In this document: positions 38,137 through 57,100 of the stretch, one piece after another | Layout of the letters: the number at the start of each line of letters is the position of its first letter | Position numbering within the stretch: the stretch's first letter is position 1 | From: Cotesia glomerata | Lineage: Eukaryota > Arthropoda > Insecta > Hymenoptera > Braconidae | Direction: 5' to 3' | DNA: 64,000 nucleotides | Assembly: GCF_020080835.1 (NCBI RefSeq) | Contig: NC_058159.1 | Coordinates: 23,470,474 to 23,534,473 of the forward strand | Notes under the pieces: model-generated | Databases searched by the model: none | What the model was told of the DNA's origin: nothing | What the model saw: only the letters and a program-made list of their open reading frames with translations | Program-made: the position numbers and the translations under genes

Positions 38137-38448
38137 TACTAGGCAGATTTCTTTACTTATGAGATCTGCAATTTCTTTAACTGAAACTTTTAATGCTCAT
38201 TACAATTTTTTTTTTTTCATATTAATTATTATTCATTTTTTTAAGAAAGACACGGAAATGTTATAATGATTGCACATTGAAAGTTACAATGAATATTAGC
38301 TAGAATAATTACATGGATAAAAGGTGCATGCCAATTGATAGAATTGGGAATCTGTGCAAGTCAAAACAATACTCTAATTAAATTTCAAGTCTAGATCTAA
38401 AAATGCAATTCTATAAAGTGCCCAGCGGAGCGGGCGAATAACAGCTAG

Positions 38449-39350
38449 TAATTAATAATTAATATCGATAAGATTAAGTAACGTTCCACCTGATAATAAA
38501 TCAGCTTGTCAATATTATAAATTCAAAAGTTCCCGCGCTGGCTTACTAACCCGTGATGTGTCACGTGTTGGGTTGGTGGAGGTGTCTCGGTGTCGTTGAT
38601 GATGTCGCCACTGTCGATTATAAGCCAAGATGATTTTAAAAACGCAACAGATTCATCCCTACCCTTTAAATTCATATAACTTTTTCATTTGGGGGGCAAG
38701 CTTACCTTCTTTGCCTTCTCTTTGCTCCTTGTCACGAGTCAGCGACTGCCTCGCATGGATCATTCGTCGTGTCTTCGGTGAATGTCCGTCGATACTAAAC
38801 CATATAATTATTGTTACATTATATACTAAATATCGTATTTATTATTATTATTTTTTTTCTTTTTTAAAATTTAAGCCTTCGGATTCTCATAATCGGTTCG
38901 TCCTTGGCGAGGATTTTTAGTTATTGTTTTATTTTAAACTTTTCAAGTGAAGAAGAATAAAAATAGTCTAAGAACCGGCGGCGATCGGTGTGACAGGTAG
39001 ACTGCGAAAGTGAGTAAGAAGAAGAACAAGAGAGAAAGTTTATGTTGAGAAGAGTCTGGAACTTGAAAAAAAAAAAAAAAGTTTAGTGGGAAACTAATTT
39101 TAGGTCTCGATTTTAGTTTCACCTGGTTGTTAATTTCAGTTTCGTTTGTTAACCAATTGGATTAATAATAATAAAGTGTGCAGTTGAATTCGCGCGCTTT
39201 TTTGTTTTTATTTTTTTTTATTTAAGAAAAAAAAAACAGTGAGGTGGGTGCAGTTTTTAAATAATTATTTATAATTTATGTAGATGGATGTATAAAATTT
39301 AATATTACTATTAATAATAATAATAATAATAATAATAAAAATAGGTGAGG
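38449..39350 (+). promoter_or_regulatory. NHERF upstream region: promoter and 5' UTR
   Basis: Two less AT-rich patches occur: 38530-38625 and 38700-38800. A donor-like GAAAGTGAGTAAG at about 39005-39017 and acceptor-like ends (poly-A then CAG at 39239, ATAG at 39344) would permit a small 5' UTR intron, but this is speculative. No upstream in-frame coding extension is evident. Confidence 0.35.
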
Positions 39351-46130
<6,780 letters not shown>

Positions 46131-46198
46131 TTGCTTGTAATGCAGCATTAAATTGCGCATGTTGTTATTCTCATCGTAAGCAAATGTATTACTATACA

Positions 46199-46204
46199 AA
46201 TAAA
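46199..46204 (+). terminator. Candidate poly(A) signal for NHERF
   Basis: AATAAA about 70 nt after the stop codon, in good position for 3' end formation. Confidence 0.5.
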
Positions 46205-46539
46205 GTTTAAAACTAATTTTTTTAGTTATCAATGAAATTGAGATTTCAATATTCATTTATAAATTAATAATTGTTTCAAATGGATTAGATGTTGATATTT
46301 TTGTTTAGAATATAATTATTAATAAAAAATCAAATTATCTTGTAATATAGATTGATTTTTTTTTTAAATTGTGTTAAACAATAAAAAAAAATGTTCAATA
46401 GATGTAATTAATTAACTATTTTTGTTTTTCTTTATCCCCTCATCTTTTTAGTATTTATTTTGAAATTGAAAGAAAAAATACTTTGTTTTTTAGGAAGTAA
46501 AAATAATTATACGAAGAGAGAATCTTAAGGAAGTTGTCG

Positions 46540-46765
46540 TGGTTAAGATATAGGGTAGAAGGACCACTTTTGGCCACTTAATATTTTAGTTAATTTGTAA
46601 AAAATTTAACTATTCAAGTAAAAATTTTATAGAATTTATAAATTAGTACATTTATACGAATTAAATTCATAAAGTCTTGCACTTATAGAAATATTTATAC
46701 AATAATTTGAAAATAAACTGGTCAAAAAAGGTACGCTGGCCACAAACGGTACTTATACCAGCCTA
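46540..46765. repeat. Repeat relic with GGCCA...GGTAC phrases
   Basis: GGGTAGAAGGACCACTTTTG at the left is an inverted relative of CACAAACGGTACTTATACC at the right, and a plus-strand relative occurs at 63117-63172 (CTAAAAACGGTACTTTTACC). Probably the decayed ends of a dispersed repeat between NHERF and RpS4. Confidence 0.4.
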
Positions 46766-47586
46766 GCGTTAGAAAATTCTAAATATTTGCATACTTATCA
46801 AGGACATGATGATACAATTGCCCTTAAAATTTGAAGTCTATCGACCACCTATAACCCGAGATGAATTCAATTAAAAATTGGATATTTAACATTGATTGTA
46901 TACGCTCTCTGCAGCTCTGTACCAGTTTCTTAGTTATAAAAAAAAGAAAAAAAACAACTCAAAAACTTTCAAAAAACTAACAGTCGTTTAATGTATTTGT
47001 TGAGTTTAAAAAAAAAATTTTGACCGTCTAATTATTTATAAATAACGGATTAAAGTTCAACAATTTATGAAAAAGTATGTTAGTTTATATCTATATATAT
47101 GAATACTGTATATGTTACGTCTCCACGGGTAGTCTTGCGTAAAAATTATGGATTACTTGGCCACAAGTTCATGTACTTTTTACGGCGCTTATAATCTCTA
47201 ATTTTTTGACAGTATTGTACCATGACAACTACCTTAATTATTCCAGATATGTAAAATTTTAACAATTAAAATTGACTAATGCGATAAGGAAAGATCGACT
47301 CGATAAATCGTAGTGACTTGAAATAATTCCAATCAATTATAAAAAAAAAAAACTACAAATGATTTTCTGAACTGAGTTCTTGTACTCCTCAAATTTTGTG
47401 CAATTAATATACTCCATATTTTTCAATTATACAATAACACTTTAATGATAAAAAAAAAAAAAAAAAAAAGAAAAATAATAAATAAATAAGTAACATTAAT
47501 ACGTTTAAAGATGTATTTTGTTATCAAGATTCCAAATGTTTTTATACAGTGTAAAATCTGAAGATAACAACGAATTATATGCCACT

Positions 47587-48991
47587 TTAATTAAGGCCTT
47601 TAGCGGCAAGTCTCTTATCACGTTCTTCGGCGATAGAAAGCTTGATTCCCTTGCCTCTGGGTAAACTCACGTACGGCTTAGCACCCTTGCCAATTATAAA
47701 GACGTTGTTCAATCTAAAATAAAATAAATAAATAAATATATTTAATAATAATAATAAAATAAGAAGCAATTAATTGAATTTGATTAACTAAAATATTAAT
47801 TTACCGTGTAGCAAAAGTGTGTCCTTGAGAATCTTTGATGTGACAGATATCGAATGATCCAGGATGACGTTCACGGTTGACAACTGTACCAACACGTCCC
47901 AAATTTCTGCCTCCAGTGATCATGCAGATATTACCGGGTTCAAAACGAATTGAGTCGAGAATTTTACTTGTAGCAATTTCCAACTGAATTGTGTCGTTAA
48001 CCTTGATAACTGGATCTGGGTAACGGATAGTACGACCGTCGTGTGTTACTATGAAAGGAATACCCTTTGGTCCAGTTTGTACTTTGCGTACTTTACATAA
48101 TTTGTATTTAGCTTCTTCAGCGGTGATTCTGTGGACAGCAAAACGTCCCTTTACGTCGTAGATCAATCTGAAGTATTCACCAGTCTTTTCGATGGTGATG
48201 ACATCTGAAATTAATTAATCAATAGTTAGTAACAATAATATTCAAATAATATTGATAATTAAATTGTACTCTTTTTGGGTGATACTGAAAAAGTATAACA
48301 GTAACTTAGCCAGTGACCTAAAAAAGAGTTTTTTACTATTGGCTTACTTTTGACCACGACATTTTATTTACGAAAAAGTCATAGCTTCGATAAAGCCAAT
48401 AAAATATGTTATTTAAACTTACCCATGAAACCAGCTGGATAATTGATGTCAGTTCGAACTTTGCTATCGATTTTAATCAAACGCTGCATGACGATTTTTG
48501 TTACTTCTGAGTTCGTTAAAGCATACTTCAATCTGTTACGTAGGAAAATAACCAAAGGGAGGCATTCTCGGAGCTTGTGGGGACCAGTTGATGGTCGTGG
48601 TGCAAAAACACCACCCAACTTGTCCAACATCCATGCTTTCGGAGCATGTAAACGCTTGAGATGCTTCTTGGGCCCACGAGCCTAGAAAAAATTTTCAATT
48701 AATATTTAGATAAAATTTATTTTAGTTCTTAATTGAACTTTTTATAAAGTTGTTAAAAACATTATTAAAATATTTATAAAATTAATTTTTTAATTTAAGG
48801 TTAGGAATGAGTAAACAAGTGTAACCTCAAATTATTATTTTTTATAATTATAAATTTTACTAATAAATAAGTGAGTATAAGTAAAGATTTAATTATACCG
48901 AATATTATTTGTGTAAAATAAGTATTGATTCACTGATATTTAACAAGATGTGAACGGATTTAATGACGGTGAAAAACACACTACTCACCAT
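47587..48991 (-). CDS. RpS4: 40S ribosomal protein S4 (eS4), complete, four coding exons
   Basis: Exons: 48991-48989 (ATG only, donor GTGAGT), 48681-48423, 48204-47805, 47713-47587. They join in frame to 262 residues, the usual eS4 length. The protein starts MARGPKKHLKRLHAPKAWML, carries the S4-type RNA-binding region (LVIFLRNRLKYALTNSEVTK), the central ribosomal S4e domain (YDVKGRFAVHRITAEEAKYK) and a KOW-type segment near the C-terminus (MITGGRNLGRVGTVVNRERH), and ends KRLAAKGLN. It is a structural protein of the small ribosomal subunit. The ATG-only first exon followed by an intron is common in metazoan ribosomal-protein genes. It is convergent with NHERF (about 1.45 kb between stops) and divergent from Sap47. 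Intron 2 hosts a snoRNA candidate. Confidence 0.98.
48262..48401 (-). ncRNA. H/ACA-box snoRNA candidate in RpS4 intron 2
   Basis: In transcript sense, 5' hairpin: a 9-bp lower stem TATTGGCTT / AAGCCAATA with an inner GAC-T-TTTT / AAAA-T-GTC stem. A single-stranded hinge follows that fits an H box (ATAGTA or AAAAAA, ANANNA). The 3' hairpin has a 9-bp lower stem ACTCTTTTT / AAAAAGAGT with an inner TACTG / CAGTA stem. ACA follows the stem directly and is 3 nt from the inferred 3' end (ACAATT). The order hairpin-H-hairpin-ACA, the ~140-nt length, the location in a ribosomal-protein intron on the host strand and the 57-nt gap to the 3' splice site are all typical of pseudouridylation guides. The target is not assigned. 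Confidence 0.72.
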
Positions 48992-49005
48992 TTTGCAGCC
49001 GAGTT

Positions 49006-49018
49006 AGAAAAGGAAAAG
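49006..49018 (-). promoter_or_regulatory. 5' TOP-like pyrimidine tract of RpS4
   Basis: CTTTTCCTTTTCT on the minus strand, 15 nt before the start codon. A C followed by an unbroken pyrimidine run at the transcription start is the terminal oligopyrimidine motif through which ribosomal-protein mRNAs are translationally controlled. The exact start is inferred. Confidence 0.6.
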
Positions 49019-49630
49019 ATTTATAGCGGTTGAGTTATGTATCAGTAGGTAGCAAGAATGAGATTTCAACGCCAATACTCGGTCGGTATATTTAAAAGTT
49101 CGCGCTCTTTATTTTTTACCACTAAATAAGTAAATTAAACTCTTATTATTATACTTATTTATTAATTAGTCAAAGTACTATTATTTTATATAATGAATCT
49201 TATTTTTTAAATCAAATTAAAATTGTTGGTGTTTTTTTTTTATCTTCAAGCACTTTTAATACCTCAAATTAAAAAAAGTAATTTGAGCTATTGGAAGATT
49301 TTCAATGTGACAAGACAACTTTTTTTATTTAACTTGATTTGATTTAAAAATACATTATAAAATTATTAATTTGTCTTACATAAATTGTAATTAATTCTTC
49401 TTTCCGATTTTTGTTGAAAGTAAATCAAAATCTAGTGATTTCAGATAGTAAATTTATTTCGTCATTTAACAAACTAATAAAATCATATCATAGTAAATGA
49501 ATTTTTTAACATGATCATTGTTTTATTAAAAAATATTAAATAATTTAATTTTTATTGTCACATATTTTGTTTTTTTTTTTACCACTTTTCTTTTTATTTA
49601 TATAATATCAAAATCGACAACTATTCTTTT

Positions 49631-49680
49631 AACTTCCCGCTCAAAAAAATTGAAAATTTTTTAAAATTCGGGAAGTTATT
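49631..49680. repeat. Solo fold-back end of the TTCCCG family
   Basis: TAACTTCCCG ... CGGGAAGTTA with an AT-rich middle, identical in layout to the terminal 50 bp of the elements at 14430-14478, 18811-18858 and 25272-25319, but with no element body attached. Confidence 0.65.
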
Positions 49681-49708
49681 TTTTTCCGAACTGACTAACT
49701 TTCTCGTA

Positions 49709-49831
49709 AACCCTTATTAAAAAAAAAGATTTAAAAAGATTCAACCTATGCAAAATGTATATCTATATATTTTTCAAGTTGAATCTTTTTTAATCTCTTT
49801 GAGCAGCCATTTCGAATCTTTTCTAATCAGG
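49709..49831. mobile_element. CCCTTATTAAAA MITE, copy 1
   Basis: Left end CCCTTATTAAAAAAAAAGAT identical to the copy at 49932; right end AATCTTTTCTAATCAGGG is a diverged inverse. About 123 bp, non-coding. Confidence 0.6.
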
Positions 49832-49931
49832 GAAATCAAGTACTAATAATACCTTAAATTATTTGGCACTAAATTTCATGACAAAGTTAATTATGATCGA
49901 CTTTTTACTTTTTATGAGTATGAATGTAATC

Positions 49932-50053
49932 CCTTATTAAAAAAAAAGATTTAAAAAGATTAAAATGATTGAAAAAGATTTGAGTTGACTGCTATATATA
50001 GATATACAGTTGCCTAGAGTGAATCTTTTCAAATCTTTTTTTTTAATAAGGGT
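49932..50053. mobile_element. CCCTTATTAAAA MITE, copy 2
   Basis: Ends CCCTTATTAAAAAAAAAGAT and ATCTTTTTTTTTAATAAGGG are inverse copies of about 30 bp. The centre contains TATATATAGATATA. No clear target duplication. Two copies 100 bp apart suggest local hopping or a tandem duplication. Confidence 0.7.
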
Positions 50054-50759
50054 TGCAAAAATATTAAAAATGTTTAAAAAATAATCAAAAAATTAATTAA
50101 ATTGATGAAATTTCTTCAAACAAAAGTATAGATGTATCATTAATTTGAAAATTTTGTATTTCTATACTGATTTTCTTTGTCAACATTTTAATTAGTTACT
50201 CTAAAATTTAAAAAGTTAAAAAATGTCTTCTACATTTTCGCAATTTACGTTTAAAAATGATCATTCAACTTAATAGAAAACTTTTAACGTAGAATGAAAT
50301 TTAATTATCAAAGTATCCACTAAAATCATTATAAATGTTTTTTAGTAACATGAATTTATAAATAAGTGTAAACTTTTAAGAAGATCATGCGCTTGATAGC
50401 TTATCCTAAATACCTATTAAAAATAATTATATTATAAGCGTTTAGTAGACTTCTCATTAGTTTCTTTCATAAATAAAATTATTAAATATGTATTGGACCG
50501 CACAACAGTAAATTAATTAAGATTATTAAATTTTAAGTAATAAGCCACCTGACACATAATCGTTACATTAAATCCTTTTAAAATAAAAATTTGCTTGCGT
50601 AAAAGAAACTGTCTAATTTCTAATTCCGTGAGTTTTTAATTAAATTATTTGTTTACATTTAATAACAATAATAAAAAAATAAAAAAATATTAAATTGTTT
50701 TAATATTCTAAACAAAAAGAAAAGATCGATAATATAAAATTTGAGTTATCAACGGAGTA

Positions 50760-51190
50760 ATATACTGCGAGTGCTCTGTACCCTCATCCACTTCACGGTC
50801 AACGCGCAGTTAAATTTCTTTATACAAAGAGCGCATGCGCGGTCTGATCTGTCAAGCACAATGTACGCAGTCGATGATGGTCGATGAGCCTGGAATCGCG
50901 AGGACACACCGAGTTCTTTACCCCACGTATTCGGAATTTAGTTAGAGGTTACGTGACACTTGTAGAAGATACATTAAAATTAATAAGTAGATTGAAATAA
51001 AGAAAAAATAGAAGATAAATAAATTCATCTCCTAGCTGCTGACAGACGTAAAAAAAAATCCGGTGAAAAAGTTTAAGGAAGACATTTAACTGCAAGCTGC
51101 TTGCTACACTACTAACGTTTGGTACAACAATAATAAACAATAAAATAAAATACGTTAACAAGTTACGCGAATTAAAAAAGTAAAAACAAA
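50760..51190 (+). promoter_or_regulatory. Sap47 promoter and 5' UTR region
   Basis: The stretch 50760-50960 is less AT-rich and includes the palindrome GCGCATGCGC at 50831-50840, the core of the NRF-1/Ewg-type promoter motif seen at many metazoan housekeeping and neuronal genes. The leader to the ATG at 51191 has no in-frame upstream extension and a purine-rich context (AAAACAAAATG). Confidence 0.5.
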
Positions 51191-54100
51191 ATGTTTTCCG
51201 GCCTGACAAATCAGGTGTCCACTTGGATGGGAAAGAAGGGTGAGGACGGTACTGAAGTAACTGAAGAAAAGCCTTCATCACCTACTCTTGAAGGTGATCA
51301 AGATCTTGAAAAAAAAGATAGCAGGTACTTGATAAACTCTTATAATTATAATAATTATCTATTTGTTTTTAATCTAATTGTTTTTTTAAATTATTCGCCC
51401 GTGATTTCTGTAAAATTGTTATTTTATATTGTTAATGATAATGGTCATGCGATGCATGACCGGAGTCGTGTACGTGATGCCGTCCGGATACTTACACTAA
51501 TAAGTTATGTTAACAATTATTTCAATTATAAATATGATCTTTTATCGTTTGTAAAAAAATGTCAATTGTGTGAAAAAAATTGTCTCCTACGCCGTTTACA
51601 GTAAATTCTTCATCACAGAGGTATTTGATTTTTAGCAAGCCCGGCCCTCTCTTTTCTCTCTTTGTCTTTCTCCCTTAACACGATCGATAAACTACGACAT
51701 TTTTTTTTTATACTATATTTTCATTTATTATTATTTTTTTATACAAAAAGCTTTTACTCAAAATTTTAATACACGTTTATTTATTAATTTTTTATAAAAC
51801 TACTTTACTTATATTATTTTTTTAATGTATGACCCTTAACTTTTTAACTTTGAATTTAATTAATTTTCTACTACTGGAATTGATCAAATAATTCTTTCAT
51901 GATTTTTTAATTTTTTTTTGTTCAGAAAAAGGAGGATTACTTTAATGAATATTATAAAAAAACTTGGGACAAAATTTATTTATAACCAGAATTTCCAAAC
52001 AGTTTGATTCTTACCAAGGATTTCAATTAAAGTAATTAATAGACGTTATTAATTACAAACTTCTTTTGACATAACAAAAAAAAAATTTTTCCATTAAAGA
52101 AAAGATAATATTGTGGAAAATTTATTACGTGCAATCAAGAACAATGAATAAACGTCAGATTGAAATATTTTTATCTTCCAGTAAATCACAATTTTTATTG
52201 TTTTTCTTCATCGATTTTTTGTAAATGAAAGGGGAGTCGCACACGAGCCTAGAATCTTTAAAAGAAACCCTCTAGTTTGATGTTACGTAAAAGCATCTCT
52301 ACGGTTAACAATAGTTGTGAAATCGATTTATTATGAGTTTTCTTAACTCATTGTTATTTTTATCAGTATTGTTGTGTTATAATTTATACTCATTCGTCAA
52401 AAAATTCATTAGGTAAATTTACTTATCTCAAAATAAAATGAAAATTGTAAGCTTGATAAAAAATTAATTCATTCGGTCACTATTAAAAAAAACGACTACT
52501 TTTTTTCAATTAAATTCTGCTTCGTATACTCAATTTATTTAATTCAATTCCGAAATTAAACTTTTTGTTGACGCCACGTTGATTACACGTAATTAGATGT
52601 AAATTAGAACGTTATCAGCGTACTTAGAACAGTTACTGTCGATGAATATTTTTTACACTGTACCTCCATGAGTTAGAAAAAAAATAGGAATTATTTTGTA
52701 ATTTACAAAATTGTATTGTTATAATTTATTTTTAATTAATTAATCAAAGTAAAAAAGTTCTCAATCGTAAAATATGACTATTATTAAAAAATAAATGTCA
52801 TCAAGTATAAAATTTATTGACATTGTATCGATCCAAGGACAAAATATTCCAGCTTCAGCCTGCAAGGTGTGAATTATAATCCTACACCTCAATGAATTCA
52901 TCCCCGATATTTACATTACTATCTATGCATCTATTTTATCAACAGTATCAAATATTATTGTCAATAATTTAACAATTTTAATTATAATGATAGTAACAAC
53001 AGTGTTTGACTTTATATTTGTTTAGATTTGAGTTTTTTTATCTGTTACTCTTTTTTTTTAATAACTAAAAAATAAAAAAAAAAAAATATTTTTATTAAAA
53101 AATTAATTGGCAAACTCCATGGAGAAATATAATGTATTACGTAACAAGTTAGTAGCAATTTTCGCGAGTACCAAAAGCGGTCAATAATCAAATGCGAGTA
53201 CTGACATTAATAAGATTACGATAGTGCGTAATGCGATCGTGGCTGGTCGATTGAATTACAGATGAAAAGACCATGAGCTATCTTAAATCATCCCCTATCG
53301 TATCTCACAATGACAAGGGTATAATTATCTAATACAAAAGCCTTCTCTTTTGCTTATAAAATTTGCAGAAATAAAAATAATTGAATAAATATCCACCGGA
53401 GTTAAATTTATGGCATCAGTAACAATTTTTTTTTAAATAAAAATACTTATGAGCTTAATTTTTTAAATTATGTTATGATAAAGAAAAATAATCAATGAGT
53501 TTTTAAAAAATAAATTGATAAAAATATTATATTCTAAAAAAAAAAACTGGCTTTTACATTAAAGAAAACAAACTAAAATATAGAATCAATGATGGCTTAA
53601 AAAATTCACATTTATATGGTATATTCACGACAACTTTTATATATAAATAATCTGCATGCTTATTTTTCTTTAAAACTTGAATTCAATGCTCTAAATAAAT
53701 AAGAAAGAGGATATATTATGTCCGTAAATTCGAGCGTTAAAAGTTTACATTTTACGTTTAAGGTTTACATTTTATTTTGTGCTATCAATCAGGTAATTTA
53801 AAAAAATTTTTATTTTTTTTCATTTTTATATAGACAAGCAGATGAATAAATTTTTAAAAAATATTCAAAGTTTTTGCAGGAGTTATTTGTTTATAATGCA
53901 ACACAAACGCACGAATTTATATTTATATCATATAAACTACACAGTTCGCTTTTGCATTGCTTTTTATAATACTATGAATAAAACATTTATTCACACGCTA
54001 GAAAAGTTTATATTTATTTTTATCTTTATAGATTTATTATGTTAATTATGAGAAAAATCACGTTACCAAAATTAGTCGTACTTTAATAGAAACGTTTAAC

Positions 54101-57100
54101 AATATTTTTAAATTTTATTTTATTTACTAATGATATAATATTTAAATCTTTTTTTGATACTATTAGTACTAAATATAGGCCATTAAATAAACACTGATAA
54201 TACCTTGGGCAAAATATTAAATAACTATTAAATAAAATATCGCTTTTATAGTCACCATGCAACCTAAATAAATACTTAAATAATTAAGTTATCATCAACT
54301 AGCATTACGAAGCTTAAAAATATTTTAGCTTGTAGCAAATAATAATAAATTTAATTTTAAGCACGTAGCAAATGCTTGATACGATTATTTATTTTTATCA
54401 GCCATTAAAAATTAGTTCAAATAGTTTTTCAAACAATATTTTAAATAAATAAATAAATTTATTAAATACCCAGCATGTAAACTCTCAAACGGATAAAAAT
54501 TTTTATTTAAAATTTAAAGCACTAATTTAAAATATAAAATAAATAAGCATAAAAAAATTATAAATTATATTTCAGCCCGACAAAAGGTAGTAAATTGGAG
54601 ATGCTCGCCGGAGTGAAATCACAAATGACAGGATGGTTGAGTGGAGGAATCCCTGGATTATCAGGTCGTGGCGCTGCTGAAGCCACTGAAGGTGGTGAAA
54701 TTCAACCTGCATCAGCAGAAGCTACTGAAAATCAAGCACCGAGGGAGACTACACCAGGCCCATCGTCTGAACATGTAAAAGATGATGACGCAAGCAGGTG
54801 GGTCTCAGGGTATGTGGATTCTGTACTACAAGCTACTGGGCACGTTCCCATTCTAGTTTTAGTTTTCCGCATATCATACATTTTTTATATCTCAACAAAT
54901 TAGTACAATAATACTTATATAATTTTTTTTTCTATTTTAATTTTAATTAAAACAGTGCTACTGGAGGTGCTGACAGTGGACCAGCTAGTCTTGAAGGTAC
55001 ACCTACTGAAGACAAGGATGGTCAACAACCATTTGGTGCTGGTAAGTTATGAATATTAACGGCATTATCATAATTATTGTCTCCGTTGAAGGTAACATCT
55101 GCATATAAAATATAAAGTTTTTTTTAAATAATCTATAATATTATTATCATTAAAATAATTCACTCAATTAAATATTAAACTTATTAAATAAATTTTACAA
55201 ATTTATTTTTTGTAAGTATTTTCACCTTTAAAAAAAAATCATTAATCATTGGACATTAAGCTTTATAAACTATATTCAACATAAAATTCTTCACAGTTCT
55301 TTTTTTCATAGAGCTATTACCGAGTAATAATCTAATATTAGCGAATTGAAACCTGATTGAAACGATAAAAATCAGTATATTTTACAAAAATTTTATCTCT
55401 TGAAATAGTTAACTTGTAAAGAATTTTGGTTCTATTCAAAATGTATGCGTTTCACTAGATTAATTGAAATTAAAAAAATGTGTTGGTAATTTTTTTCATT
55501 CACTGAATATTGGATTTGTTATTCAAGATACTAGTTTTTACCCAAATCATTATTTGCACCAATTCATAAGTTATTAAACAAAAAATCTTCAATAATTATT
55601 AAAATATTAATGGATATATAAATGGCGAGAGTAGGTTTAGAATTAGATTTTCGGTCTTTTCAACCGAATACTATAACTCTGAATAAACTATTGTTTATGT
55701 GTGACAAAAGAAAAAGTGATGAAGAAATACACTATAAGGTGAGAAACGTTTTGTCTATTTAAACAGGGATGAGAGACTCATTCGTTAAGTGTATGTCGTA
55801 TAACACGCTTTGTTTGTTATATTGTTAGGAGAAATCAAAACCAAGTTTCAATATTTATCAGTCATTCAGCCATTTGCAAATTTAAGTTGTCATTTGTAAA
55901 GCTTAGTTGAATATAAGTTATATATTTTTTTAATTTTACAAAATTTAAGAGTTTTGTTTCTCTTATTGAATATCGAAACAGATAAAAATTTTTAAATAAT
56001 TTAAAAAAAAATTGTAAAAGTTGTTGATTTGGTCTGAGAAATTCTGTATACTAAAGTAGAATGAATTAAAGGACTAAAACACGTACAACATCTCTAACTG
56101 TAGAACAAAAGGGTTTAAACCTATTGTATACTCACTCCAATCGCTTTAAAAACGTGTCGATTGTACAGATATCTCTGTCATCTATCTTTCTATTCCCTGT
56201 TATTGCGCACACAATATTCGAGATCTAGATTCGTATCTGATGTCCTTAAGGGATTCTCTTTAAGAAGTGTTTTTTTATTCCTTAAAAAAAATTTCCACAT
56301 CTTAAACTAAAGTAGTAAATTTTATTGAATAATAAAAAATATATACTTTTTTATTGTTAAGATAAGACAAATATGGCAATGGTAAAATTTCTTTACTTTT
56401 CTTTTATCGATATAAGTAACGTCACGTGCAGCACGCTACGTGATTCGATTTTCTTTAAATTTTATTATAAAAGCCTATTTTCAAAAAAAAGTCATAAGAA
56501 TAATCTAGCCTCGTTTTTTAAGGAGCTGTCTTTTCATTCAACTTTAAATTTTAACTAAATTTTCCTACCCATAAATAAATTTTATTTTATATTTGTTTCA
56601 AAAAGCATAAAACACATTTTTATTAATAATTTACAAATTATATTTAAACGCCAGTTAGAATAGTTGAATATTATTATGAAAAGAAAAGTAATAAAAAATA
56701 AAAATAACTAGATAAATTAGTAGCCTTTTTTTCAGGATTCAATTTGAAAACTTATCGGTTCGAGGACGTGCAGTTGATTACGTACTCTCAATCACAAACC
56801 TGCTACTGAACAGCTTGTATATGTAGTAAATGCCTATATAGTCTCTATAAATTGATGGCTATGGATCCATAATATAGCTTCACAAAATATATAATACATC
56901 TAGCGGGTGAATTTTCATTATTGGTGCTTATGAATGTTCATAAGCTAGCCACAAAATAGTGTATTCTACCAAAGTGAAAGAGAGAGAGAGAGAAAGAGAA
57001 TTTGGAAAATTTAATTGAAAGCACTTGTGATCTATAACTTTGTGCTATTGGAATCTAGATTAAACATTTTCCAACATGTACTATTATATCCAATGCTTCT

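Larger units (their letters stand above)
35940..38448 (+). mobile_element. Non-autonomous Helitron, carrying nested insertions
   Basis: Starts TCTATACTAATAAATGGAG and ends with a short hairpin (GCCC-AGCGGA-GCGGGC) followed 7 nt later by AGCTAG, with host A before and T after. TC at the 5' end, a hairpin before CTAG at the 3' end and insertion between A and T are the diagnostic Helitron marks. Without the fold-back insertion at 36203-38136 the element is only about 575 bp, and no Rep/helicase frame is present, so it is non-autonomous. It lies about 0.9 kb upstream of the NHERF start codon, so it may sit in or near that promoter. Confidence 0.85.
49100..50750. other. Intergenic sequence between divergent RpS4 and Sap47
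   Basis: AT-rich with two small MITEs and an isolated TTCCCG fold-back (49631-49680). No coding exon seen. Confidence 0.5.

Noticed and set aside
55623..55763. 46-codon frame starting MARVGLELDF in Sap47 intron 3
   Set aside because: It ends near a donor-like GTGAGA, but it is short and unmatched; it could be chance.
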